NCBI GenBank assembly: GCA_020853845.1
Contig: JADYYD010000068.1
Location: 1 to 33,169 of the forward strand
DNA from: Candidatus Melainabacteria bacterium
GTDB taxonomy: Bacteria > Cyanobacteriota > Vampirovibrionia > Obscuribacterales > Obscuribacteraceae
Reading direction: 5' to 3'
DNA: 33,169 bases
Position 1 is the stretch's first letter; every line of letters starts with the position of its first letter. Position numbers and translations under genes: made by a program. Positions 26,287 through 33,169 of the stretch are shown here, in pieces. The notes beneath the pieces were generated by a model. That model was not told the origin of the DNA, searched no databases, and saw only the letters and a list, made by a program, of their open reading frames with translations.

Positions 26287-27594
26287 ATGGTTGCATCTGG
26301 TTATGCATCTTTGTTTCGCAACAAGCAATTTATGTGTCTCTGGACGGCACAGATTTTTTCTCAGTTTGCAGACAGAGCCGTTTTCGTTCTTTTCGTCGCT
26401 GTTCTGACTGCGCAAGCTGTCGCTAAATCAGCCAATCAGACGGTGCATGCGGCGGAATTGACGAGCTGGTTATATGTCGCTTTCACAATACCAGCGGTGG
26501 TGCTCAGTCCTTTTGCCGGAGTTTGCGTCGACCGGTGGTCCAACCGAGCGGTGCTTGTTGTCTCAAACTTGATTCGCGCTTTTTTCGTGGCTCTGGTTGC
26601 CTTGAGCTGGGTGAAAGAATATCCGAAAGTAGCCTTTACACTGGCCTTTTTGATATCCATCGGCGCGCAGTTTTTCGGTCCGGCGGAAACAGCTTCGATA
26701 CCACGGCTGGTGAAGCGAGAAGATCTCTACTGCGCCAACGCGCTCTTTTTTACAACTATGATGATCGCGCTCGGCTTCGGATTCGCAATAGGCGAGCCGA
26801 TTATCGCGCACACCGGAATTGGTGGCGCACCATACGCGGTTGCGGGTTTGTTCTTAATCGCTGCCATCTTATTGATGGGCATCAGCGACAACAAACCGCA
26901 AAAGCATGACCGGGAGCCGTGGTGGGAAGAGCTGCGCGTAGGCATCGCCTACATTGTCGACAGTCCTCCGGTGTTTCGCGCCATCCTCAAAATCACCATT
27001 CTTTTCAGCACCATCATTACGCTCAATATCATTGCCGTGGCGCTCGTCGAGCAGGTCATGCATTTGCAGCCGTTTCAATTCGGTTACGTAATTGCCGCGG
27101 CCGGTCTGGGAATGATGATTGGTAATTTTTGGGTCGGGCATCAAGGACCGAACGCATCGCCCAGACTCATGGTCTATGGAGGTTTTTCGGGACTGGGCCT
27201 GTGCATGTGTTTGCTCGGCAGTCTCGGCTTTATTCAGGACCACCTCTTTCCTCTGGTCGGCATGACAGGTGTTTATTTCAATGGCTGGCTGATTTTGGTG
27301 CCGCTGCTTTTCGCCACGTTGCTCGGTATCAGTTGTGCTTTTGTGGCGGTGCCTACGCAAGCGACATTGCAGGCGGCCGTGCCTGAAGACCTGCGGGGAA
27401 AAGTTTTCGGCGCTCAGAACACAGCGATGTCGGCCGCATCCACGATACCCGTTATTCTCACAGGCGTTTTTGCCGACAACTTGCCGGGTGGTGTTTCGAC
27501 TACGCTCTTCATTTTAGGCGTGCCGACATTCACCACCGGTATCGTGCAAGTCTTGCGAGCAATCAGAAATCCGTCTTTGCGCTCCAAGCTCTAA
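26287..27594 (+). CDS. MFS transporter (MFS_3/EntS-like exporter)
   Basis: 435 residues, about 12 membrane helices. Begins with a short polar stretch and FRNKQFMCLWTAQIFSQFADRAVFVLF, the pattern of MFS_3-type exporters related to enterobactin exporter EntS and macrolide pumps. A cytoplasmic loop motif CVDRWSNRAVLVVSNLIRA (after TM2) fits the MFS D-R-x-x-R signature. A central loop (DNKPQKHDREPWWEELRVG) links the two six-helix halves. It exports an unknown small molecule across the inner membrane. The ATG at 26287 was chosen because CGGAG lies 6 nt upstream; the in-frame TTG at 26245 has no ribosome site. It lies 208 bp after lpxA and may have its own promoter. Confidence 0.85.
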   Translation: MVASGYASLFRNKQFMCLWTAQIFSQFADRAVFVLFVAVLTAQAVAKSANQTVHAAELTSWLYVAFTIPAVVLSPFAGVCVDRWSNRAVLVVSNLIRAFFVALVALSWVKEYPKVAFTLAFLISIGAQFFGPAETASIPRLVKREDLYCANALFFTTMMIALGFGFAIGEPIIAHTGIGGAPYAVAGLFLIAAILLMGISDNKPQKHDREPWWEELRVGIAYIVDSPPVFRAILKITILFSTIITLNIIAVALVEQVMHLQPFQFGYVIAAAGLGMMIGNFWVGHQGPNASPRLMVYGGFSGLGLCMCLLGSLGFIQDHLFPLVGMTGVYFNGWLILVPLLFATLLGISCAFVAVPTQATLQAAVPEDLRGKVFGAQNTAMSAASTIPVILTGVFADNLPGGVSTTLFILGVPTFTTGIVQVLRAIRNPSLRSKL

Positions 27595-28009
27595 TTTGTC
27601 GTCTATAAAATGATGGCACTACATCAGGTGGCACTCTATAAATCGGATTTTGGGAAAGTTCGGCGAAAGTCCGATAAACACTGGCGTTGCCAAATGCCTA
27701 CAGAAATCCTCTTTTCATCGCCCCTGGTATCACTTCTATTTCTCTTTGAAAGTTTCCGTCCAGAGAAACTCAATATCCGTCAGTATTTAGTTGAGATATA
27801 GAACTTGGAAACCGATCAGTTATCACACAAACATTTTACAAGACTGCCAAACGCTGAAAAGCCCATCAGCAAAGCGATTGCGGCGTTTCTAGCGTTTTTA
27901 CATTATTGGCGAAAACATGGACGCGCTGCACAAATTAGGTAGAATTGCTTGTGTCCCAAGACCGCTGGTCGGGGAATTAGAGAACGCTTGCTAAGAGATG
28001 GAGATAAGC
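27595..28009. other. Intergenic region before the small secreted protein array
   Basis: 415 bp without a convincing gene (a 63-codon frame at 27610-27801 has no homology signature). It should contain the promoter of the array. A possible pair is TGGACG (27918-27923) and TAGAAT (27940-27945), 16 bp apart; it is weak. An inverted repeat ATCGGA (27641-27646) / TCCGAT is also present with a spacer of about 24 nt. Confidence 0.45.
27918..27945 (+). promoter_or_regulatory. Possible promoter of the secreted protein array
   Basis: TGGACG (4 of 6 matches to the -35 consensus) and TAGAAT (5 of 6 to the -10) with 16-bp spacing, about 65 nt before the first gene's start. Fits the layout, but such matches are frequent by chance. 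Confidence 0.3.
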
Positions 28010-28399
28010 ATGTTTAAAAAGTTAGCCTCCTCGTTCTTGCTGGCTTCGGTATTTGTCGGCTCCATGGTTTCACCAGCTAGCGCCGACGAAACCACCTTCC
28101 AGAAGATAGTTTTTCTTCCGGTAAGAATGGTCGGATCCGGAGTGGGCACAGTCATTGGAGTGCCGCTCGGAGTTGTCAAAGATGGCAACAGAGGCGCTAT
28201 CAAATCGACTAAATGGGTTGCCGGTAAACTCGGCAATGAAGATGGAAAATACCATCAAATGTTTGGCGCAATCGTTGGCGGACCTTTCGGTGCGCTCGGC
28301 GGCGGCACTTACGGAATAGCTGATGGTGCTTGGCATGGTATGAAGACCGGTTATGAAAAACCGTTCTCCAAAGATGCCTTCACTTTCAAAGATGAATAG
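28010..28399 (+). CDS. Small secreted glycine-rich protein, array member 1
   Basis: 129 residues. A clear signal peptide with a likely signal peptidase I cut after ASA (residue 25), so the mature protein is about 104 residues and is exported. The mature part has two hydrophobic Gly-rich segments: about 35-56 (VGSGVGTVIGVPLG) and 85-107 (GAIVGGPFGALGGGTYG), around a basic stretch (KDGNRGAIKSTKWVAGKLG). It ends in MKTGYEKPFSKDAF. The start is the ATG at 28010, with GGAG 7 nt upstream; an ATG at 27998 lacks one. It is a paralogue of the next three genes, closest to member 4 (both have G-x-EDG-x-Y and VGGPxG). Function unknown; glycine spacing suggests helix packing in or on a membrane. Confidence 0.85.
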   Translation: MFKKLASSFLLASVFVGSMVSPASADETTFQKIVFLPVRMVGSGVGTVIGVPLGVVKDGNRGAIKSTKWVAGKLGNEDGKYHQMFGAIVGGPFGALGGGTYGIADGAWHGMKTGYEKPFSKDAFTFKDE

Positions 28400-28450
28400 G
28401 TAGACATAGGAAAGTCGATGAGACCCCTATCAAGTCATTAGGTACTTAAT

Positions 28451-28480
28451 GAGGGTGGTTCATATTAAGGGACCATCCTC
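28451..28480 (+). other. Intercistronic hairpin between array members 1 and 2
   Basis: GAGGGTGGT (28451-28459) pairs with ACCATCCTC (28472-28480), 9 bp with one G-U wobble and a 12-nt loop. No T-run follows, so it is not a standard terminator. It lies before the ribosome site of member 2 and could stabilise or separately regulate the downstream message. Confidence 0.5.
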
Positions 28481-28498
28481 CCTGCCAGGTGGAAAAAC

Positions 28499-28882
28499 AT
28501 GACCAAAAGAACTCTCGCGATGTTAATTTCAGGAGCGCTCGCTCTGGGAACGGCTACCCCGTCGTTCGCAGATGGTGATGGTCCTGTTCACAATATGGTT
28601 GGATTGGGTGGGGTAACTACCGGTCTGCTCATCGATGTGCCGGAAGGCATCGTCGTTGATTCGCTGTACCGCGTTCCTATGAAATGCCAACGCACTTTGG
28701 CCGAGCACTTTGGTGATTCCAAAGGCGCCGGACAAAATATTGCCGGTGCAATTCTTGGCTTCCCTGTTGGTTTCGTATGGGGCATCCCGTACGGCGCTTT
28801 GCACGGTGCCAAACATGCCTTCTCGAAGGGATGGGAAAAGCCTTTCAGTACTGAATCGTATTTGGTTACCGAAGAGAAGTAG
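28499..28882 (+). CDS. Small secreted glycine-rich protein, array member 2
   Basis: 127 residues with a signal peptide cut near SFA (residue 24). The mature part has a hydrophobic stretch (MVGLGGVTTGLLIDVPEG), a basic middle region with one cysteine, then HFGDSKGAGQN and a second Gly-rich hydrophobic segment (GAILGFPVGFVWGIPYG) followed by ALHGAKHAF. It ends with SKGWEKPFSTESYLVTEEK, nearly the same C-terminus as member 3 (KKGWEKPYSRWSYLTMEEK). ATG start with AGGTGGAAAAAC directly upstream, a leader shared with member 3. Function unknown. Confidence 0.85.
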   Translation: MTKRTLAMLISGALALGTATPSFADGDGPVHNMVGLGGVTTGLLIDVPEGIVVDSLYRVPMKCQRTLAEHFGDSKGAGQNIAGAILGFPVGFVWGIPYGALHGAKHAFSKGWEKPFSTESYLVTEEK

Positions 28883-28951
28883 TTACTAGCACTGCCTGGC
28901 TTAATGCCAAACAGTTTTGTCAGGCAGTCTGGAAATATGGTGGTAAAAACA

Positions 28952-29350
28952 ATGAAATCAATAGGTCGTATAGTTTTTTCGGCGTTGGTCGCCGTGAGTG
29001 CAGTAGCTCCTGCTCTCGCGCTTGACTACGAAGCGAAGCCCATTATGTGGTGCTTGCAAGCACCGTTCAGAACGGCTGGTGCTTTGGAAGGCGCTCTCGT
29101 GACCGGTCTTATTAGTGGTCCAGTTGATGGCGGATATCATGGCGCCCTCAAAGGAACCAAGCACTGGGCTGGCAAATTCGGCGATGAAAAAGGCGCTGGT
29201 CAATTGGCTGCTGCTGCTCCGGTATTCGGAACAGGTGGAGCGATTGTCGGTGGAACCATCGGCGGATTCCATGGTTTTGGACATGGCTGGAAGAAGGGAT
29301 GGGAAAAGCCCTACAGCAGATGGTCCTATCTCACCATGGAAGAGAAATAA
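28952..29350 (+). CDS. Small secreted glycine-rich protein, array member 3
   Basis: 132 residues. A signal peptide ends near ALA (residue 23). The start is the ATG at 28952 because GGTGGTAAAAACA before it matches the leader of member 2, and because the translated signal peptide then aligns with the other members; earlier in-frame ATGs at 28904 and 28937 would prefix an unusual extension. The mature part has APFRTAGALEGALVTGLISG, GTKHWAGKFGDEKGAGQ, then AAAAPVFGTGGAIVGGTIGG with FHGFGHGWKKGWEKPYS. Closest to member 2 (shared GDxKGAGQ and GWEKP-x-S...SYL...EEK). Single mature cysteine. Function unknown. Confidence 0.85.
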   Translation: MKSIGRIVFSALVAVSAVAPALALDYEAKPIMWCLQAPFRTAGALEGALVTGLISGPVDGGYHGALKGTKHWAGKFGDEKGAGQLAAAAPVFGTGGAIVGGTIGGFHGFGHGWKKGWEKPYSRWSYLTMEEK

Positions 29351-29392
29351 GCCCCCCTTTGAACCACTTAAATAGGAAAGATGGTGAAAATA

Positions 29393-29842
29393 ATGCGTAA
29401 GAAGGTCCTTTCCTCGTTACTTTTGGCAGCCGGACTGCTTACTTCGGTAGCAGCACCCAGCTTCGCCTACCCCGAGCGCCCTGAATCGGCGCGTGTGTAT
29501 TACGAAATCGCTTACTTCCCCTGCCGCCTGGTCAGCATGGCCGTAACAACCATCTGGGATGTTCCGACCGCTGCTTTCCAAGACGCAGTGAAGGGCGCGA
29601 TTGGCGGTACCAAAATGGTTTCCCGCAACCTCGGCAAAGAAGACGGCACCTATGAACTGGTAGCCGGCGGCTTGGTCGGTGGACCTGTTGGACTCCTGGC
29701 TGGTGGTCTCTACGGTGCAAGACATGGTTTCTTCTATGGAATGCATCACGGTTTCGTTGGCTATCCGAGCCCTCACTCCGGCAGCCACAGCATGATCTTC
29801 CAGGGCAAAGGTTTCGTTGTTCCTTACGACGATAACTACTAA
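29393..29842 (+). CDS. Small secreted glycine-rich protein, array member 4
   Basis: 149 residues. Signal peptide with a cut near SFA (residue 25). The ATG at 29393 (GGTGAAAATA upstream) fits the pattern of the other members; an in-frame ATG at 29381 is the alternative (GGAAAG upstream). The mature part has SARVYYEIAYFPCRLVSMAV, DVPTAAFQDAVKGAIGGTKM, LGKEDGTYELVAGGLVGGPVG and LLAGGLYGARHGFFYGMHHG. It resembles member 1 in the middle, but the C-terminus is different: the EKPFS motif is replaced by GYPSPHSGSHSM and a longer tail. Last gene of the array, followed by a terminator. Function unknown. Confidence 0.83.
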   Translation: MRKKVLSSLLLAAGLLTSVAAPSFAYPERPESARVYYEIAYFPCRLVSMAVTTIWDVPTAAFQDAVKGAIGGTKMVSRNLGKEDGTYELVAGGLVGGPVGLLAGGLYGARHGFFYGMHHGFVGYPSPHSGSHSMIFQGKGFVVPYDDNY

Positions 29843-29898
29843 AGCCCTCAGCGGGCGACTTTGTCGCTCGAACCACCAATAAAACTGTTTGGCTCTTG

Positions 29899-29943
29899 GA
29901 GCAAGCATCACCCGTTATGGGCGTTGCTTGCTCTTTGTCATTT
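29899..29943 (+). terminator. Intrinsic terminator of the secreted protein array
   Basis: GAGCAAGCA (29899-29907) pairs perfectly with TGCTTGCTC (29925-29933); inside, CCC/GGG extends the stem around a GTTAT loop. It is followed by TTTGTCATTTT. It is 57 nt after the stop of member 4. Confidence 0.85.
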
Positions 29944-30191
29944 TGCATCCTGCGCCGCACTCAGGGCGGAAGGCTGAGCTGATCTTGGTTTTGTGGAAGC
30001 GTCTGCGGTTTCAACACTGGCAAAATTGGGCATTTTAGTTATTGATCTTGTGAAGTGGTTACTGAGTTTCTAGGCAGGTGGGGCGTTTTGCCTGGTAGAC
30101 TAAATAGTGACCAGCAAGATTTCTTGTCTCTCGGCAGGCAGGCGCAGTTTTTGTATTTTGGTCACGTAGACTTTTTGGTAGTCGTCAAGAG
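29944..30191. other. Intergenic region before the four-repeat protein
   Basis: About 250 bp after the array terminator with no gene seen. It must hold the promoter of the next gene. No clear -35/-10 pair or ribosome site was found; the sequence just before the start codon (GTCAAGAG) is only weakly Shine-Dalgarno-like. Confidence 0.4.
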
Positions 30192-31469
30192 ATGGAAATA
30201 GTCAAAGAAAGGCGAGCAGGTCCCAAGCGCATTGGGGAGTTGCTTGTTGCGGCGAATGTAATAAGACCAGAGGTCTTAATGGAAGCGCTGCAAATCGCAA
30301 AAAAATCCACGACTCCACTGGGTCGTGTATTGATGAGCATCGGCGAAATCAGTGAGAGCGATCTTCAAGTGGCTATCGAGGTTCAGTCTCTCTTGAGAGA
30401 AGGCGTGATCGCCAATGATTTCGGCATCAAGGCTCTCAATCTAGCTTGTAAGAGCAAATTACCTCTTGAAGAAGCTTTCCGCCGGCTTGGCTGGCAGCCC
30501 CCGCAGCGTGAGTCTCTTTCTTCCAACGAGCTGGGTGAATTGCTCCAGGCAGCAGGCGTAGTTACGCCTGAGCGGATGGAAGAAGCCGTGCGCCAGAGCA
30601 ATGAGAATAACTTGCCGGTCGGACGCTGCCTCGTTTTGAATCGAGCGGTTTCGCCCGCGCTTCTGGCTTCTGCACTGACTGCGCAGGTCTTGCTTCGCGA
30701 CGGGAAAATCAGCCGCGAGCAGGCCGTCGAGGGTTTGCGCTCAGCCTCCCGCAAACAGCAATCGATTGAAGAATCATTGCAGCAGGTCGGCGCGTACAAG
30801 CCGGGCAAAGAATCGGTTCGCGTGGGAGACTTGCTCACGCAAGCAGGCATCGTTACAGAGGGCGATAAAATCACAGCCGTAGAAGTTGGCTTGGAGAGCC
30901 ATCGTCAGATAGGCGATGTGCTCGTGCAGTCCGGCATGATTTCCAACACCACTCTGGAAGAAAGTTTGAAGCTCCAGGAGTTGGTTGCCCAGGGAGATTT
31001 GAATCCGGCACAGGCGGCAGAAATTTTGCGCACCGCTCACACGCAAGGTGTGACCGTTCGAGCTGTTTTGGAAGACAAACTTGCACGCAAAGAGCAAATC
31101 GATAAGACCAATACGGTTATCGAATTTCTTCAGCTTTCGGGAATTCTCACCGACAACGACATGATCAAAGCCAGGAGCCTGTCTCAGCAATTGGGAGTCA
31201 GTCTCGGCGAGGTCTTGCTCTCAACCCAGATGGTCGATCAAAGATTGATCGATGCCGCTATTCAAAGTCAGGATCTCGTCAAAGACGAAATTCTGCGTCC
31301 GGAGCAAGTTGCACGGGTTTTGCAAATATGCGCGCGTACAGGTCTCGAGTTTCATGAAGCATTGAAGCAGGTAGCCTGGGACACGCAGGCCCAGGGCGGC
31401 GATGAGCAAACCTCTCAGCAAAAATCATCTTGGTTGCTGAAGCTCTGGTCAAAAGTCAAAAAAGACTGA
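30192..31469 (+). CDS. Four-repeat protein resembling MshEN/GspE N-terminal domains, without ATPase
   Basis: 425 residues made of four related units of about 98 residues, starting near 13, 112, 209 and 308. Each begins with a GELL-type helix ([RE]-x-G-[ED]-LL: RIGELL, ELGELL, RVGDLL, with EFLQL in unit 4), continues with (G/S)-x-[IV]-(T/R)-x-x-x-(L/M) and xxLGxxL, and has a Q-x-L-(L/V)-x-(E/D) helix (QSLLREG, QVLLRDG, QELVAQG, QDLVKDE). This is the pattern of the N-terminal MshEN domain (GspE_N), which in some proteins binds c-di-GMP. No Walker motif or type II secretion ATPase domain follows. Predicted helical and soluble; basic C-terminus (KLWSKVKKD). ATG start at 30192 with a weak ribosome site. 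c-di-GMP binding is inference. Confidence 0.75.
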   Translation: MEIVKERRAGPKRIGELLVAANVIRPEVLMEALQIAKKSTTPLGRVLMSIGEISESDLQVAIEVQSLLREGVIANDFGIKALNLACKSKLPLEEAFRRLGWQPPQRESLSSNELGELLQAAGVVTPERMEEAVRQSNENNLPVGRCLVLNRAVSPALLASALTAQVLLRDGKISREQAVEGLRSASRKQQSIEESLQQVGAYKPGKESVRVGDLLTQAGIVTEGDKITAVEVGLESHRQIGDVLVQSGMISNTTLEESLKLQELVAQGDLNPAQAAEILRTAHTQGVTVRAVLEDKLARKEQIDKTNTVIEFLQLSGILTDNDMIKARSLSQQLGVSLGEVLLSTQMVDQRLIDAAIQSQDLVKDEILRPEQVARVLQICARTGLEFHEALKQVAWDTQAQGGDEQTSQQKSSWLLKLWSKVKKD

Positions 31470-31549
31470 TTGAGGTCGAAGGGTAATACAGCATCGTATG
31501 TGGTGCTACCGCAAAGGGGGTCAGATGCGCAAATCCGGTTCCCAGACGC

Positions 31550-33169
31550 ATGCAATTTGACACTCTGATTAGTGGCGGAATGATTTATGACGGCTCCGGC
31601 GGCGATCCGTACGAGTCGGATATCGGGCTGCGTAGTGGAATTATTGTAGACATCGGTAATTTGAAATATGCCGATGCGACACTAAAGATCGACGCCCGCG
31701 GTTTGGCTGTGGCGCCCGGGTTTATTAACATGCTCAGCCATGCTACTCGCGCACTGCTGCACGACGGCTTGTCGCAGAGCAATATTTTTCAAGGCGTGAC
31801 GCTGGAAGTCATTGGTGAGGGTGTCTCTATGGGACCTCTCAATGATGAGATGGCCAAAGAAATGATTGAGGAGCAGACGGATATCAAGTTTGCCGTCAAC
31901 TGGCGCAGTCTGGGGGAATTTCTCCAGCGCCTGCAAATGAGAGGTGTATCGACGAATGTTGCTTCATTCGTGGGCGCAACGACGGTGCGTCAATATGTGC
32001 TCGGACAAGCCGATAGGAAGCCGGATGAGCGCGAGCTTTCCATGATGCGCAATCTGGTTTCTCTGGCAATGTCCGAAGGAGCAGTGGGAATATCCTCGGC
32101 TCTTATATACGCTCCAGCATGTTTTGCAGATACGGACGAATTGGTGGCGCTGGCGGAGGAAGCAGGCCGGCGTGGTGGCATCTACGCTTCGCATCTGCGC
32201 AGTGAGGGTGAAAATTTGCTTGAAGGCGTCCGAGAGCTTCTTGTGATTGCTCGACGTGCCAAAATTCCTTGCGAGATTTACCACCTTAAGGCCGCCGGCG
32301 TAAGCAATTGGCCCAAAATGGACGAAGCGATCGCCGAGCTTGAAGCTGCAAGATTGAGTGGACATCGCGTTTCCGCCGATATGTACATGTACACGCGTGC
32401 TCATACCGCCCTGGATGCAGCCATGCCGACATGGGTTCAAGAAGGCGGACTGCAGGCTTGGATCAAGCGCTTGCAAGATCCGGAAATTCGCGCTCGCGTA
32501 AAGCAAGAGATGTTGAGTGAGTCTCAAGAATGGGAAAACGGATACAGGCACGCCGGTCCGGAAGGCATAGTCCTGGTCGGTTTCAAAAGCGAGGCCTTGA
32601 AACCGCTGACAGGCAAAACTTTGAAAGAGATTGCCGACATGAGAGGAAAGGACCCGGCGGAGGTGGCGATGGATCTCGTCATTGAAGACGGCAGTCGAGT
32701 CGATGCTGTTTATTCTTGGATGAGTGAGGAAAACCTGGTGAAACAATTGCGTTTGCCATGGGTTTCTTTCGGTTCGGACGGCTCTTCCATGTCGCCCTCG
32801 GGCGTTTATCTTCAATCGTCGACGCATCCGCGCGCATACGGAAATTTCGCACGACTTCTGGGCAAGTATGTCCGCGATGAAAAGATAATTTCGCTGCCGG
32901 AAGCAATCCGCCGTCTGACAGCTCTTCCCGCATCGACTCTGGGATTGCTCTTCAGAGGGAAAATCGATCAAGGTCATGCCGGTGACATAGTTATGTTTGA
33001 TCCCGCAAAAATTCGAGACACAGCCACATTCGAAAATCCGCATCAACTGGCCGAAGGTATGGTGCATGTTTTGGTCAATGGAGTGCCGGTCTTGCAAAAC
33101 GGCAGACACACGGGCGCCAAGCCTGGGCAAGTTTTGCGGCGCCGCATGAGTCACCGAATGATTTGCTGA
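31550..33169 (+). CDS. D-aminoacylase-family amidohydrolase with variant metal site
   Basis: 539 residues; the TGA stop is exactly at the window end. TIM-barrel amidohydrolase of the N-acyl-D-amino-acid deacylase type, which removes acyl groups from D-amino acids. Family signs: the start DTLISGGMIYDGSGGDPY, the AxGLAVAPGFI element, ASHLRSEGE near 216, YHLKAAG near 245, SDGSSMSPSG near 409 (the catalytic Asp), and the typical C-terminal PVLQNGRHTGAKPGQVLRR. Unusual: where most members have FIDxHTHDD, this one has FINMLSHAT (residues 58-66), losing the first metal-binding His, and GNCG is replaced by GEG near 89-91. The second His, two later His and the Asp remain. It may therefore use one metal, act on other substrates, or belong to a known variant subgroup. 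Neighbours give no clear pathway link. Confidence 0.85.
   Translation: MQFDTLISGGMIYDGSGGDPYESDIGLRSGIIVDIGNLKYADATLKIDARGLAVAPGFINMLSHATRALLHDGLSQSNIFQGVTLEVIGEGVSMGPLNDEMAKEMIEEQTDIKFAVNWRSLGEFLQRLQMRGVSTNVASFVGATTVRQYVLGQADRKPDERELSMMRNLVSLAMSEGAVGISSALIYAPACFADTDELVALAEEAGRRGGIYASHLRSEGENLLEGVRELLVIARRAKIPCEIYHLKAAGVSNWPKMDEAIAELEAARLSGHRVSADMYMYTRAHTALDAAMPTWVQEGGLQAWIKRLQDPEIRARVKQEMLSESQEWENGYRHAGPEGIVLVGFKSEALKPLTGKTLKEIADMRGKDPAEVAMDLVIEDGSRVDAVYSWMSEENLVKQLRLPWVSFGSDGSSMSPSGVYLQSSTHPRAYGNFARLLGKYVRDEKIISLPEAIRRLTALPASTLGLLFRGKIDQGHAGDIVMFDPAKIRDTATFENPHQLAEGMVHVLVNGVPVLQNGRHTGAKPGQVLRRRMSHRMIC

Noticed and set aside
27610-27801. 63-codon open frame before the secreted protein array
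   Set aside because: No signal peptide, no motif and no ribosome site; composition differs from the array members.
31964-33154. Long (396-codon) minus-strand open frame opposite the amidohydrolase
   Set aside because: The plus-strand reading has clear amidohydrolase motifs through its full length; the minus reading shows no motif and is a shadow of regular codon use.

Overview
The window comes from a Gram-negative-type bacterial chromosome with moderate GC (about 50 percent by eye). It carries an LpxA gene (lipid A synthesis, so an outer membrane) beside FabZ, plus a multi-pass hybrid histidine kinase, a membrane-anchored Ser/Thr kinase with an N-terminal zinc ribbon, a YbjN-fold protein, a FadE-like acyl-CoA dehydrogenase and several secreted or membrane proteins. 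This mix recalls the non-photosynthetic relatives of Cyanobacteria (Melainabacteria/Vampirovibrionia, Obscuribacter-like). That placement is an inference from gene style; there is no rRNA gene here to test it. The content is chromosomal: no phage, plasmid, transposase or CRISPR signal was seen.

Layout. 1-1021 has no convincing gene. 1022-6065 holds exonuclease III, a convergent acyl-CoA dehydrogenase with a shared terminator, and a divergent DUF4139 protein. 6098-8649 is a minus-strand operon (YbjN-like protein, inositol-monophosphatase-family phosphatase, RNase D). A tRNA-Asn gene with an encoded CCA and a strong terminator follows at 9001-9105. 9330-15575 carries a membrane acyltransferase, a class A penicillin-binding protein, an unrecognised protein with a lysine-rich tail, and a glycosyltransferase, consistent with cell-envelope work. 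15592-21803 is signalling: a 1172-residue hybrid kinase, a HEAT/LRV-like repeat protein and a Ser/Thr kinase. 21963-24491 is a minus-strand operon of a Tat-type phosphoesterase, tryptophan 2,3-dioxygenase and a VOC protein. 24763-27594 carries fabZ-lpxA and an MFS exporter.

The most unusual part is 28010-29842: four consecutive genes for small, secreted, glycine-rich proteins that are recognisably paralogous to each other and that I cannot assign to a named family. They share a Gly-zipper-like core (variants of GGPxG...GGxYG...HG) and mostly end in a conserved EKP(F/Y)S motif. The first and fourth resemble each other most, as do the second and third. The array ends in a clear hairpin terminator. 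It is followed by a soluble protein made of four ~98-residue repeats that resemble the N-terminal MshEN/GspE_N domain without any ATPase, and by a D-aminoacylase-family amidohydrolase with an altered metal-binding motif that ends exactly at the window edge.
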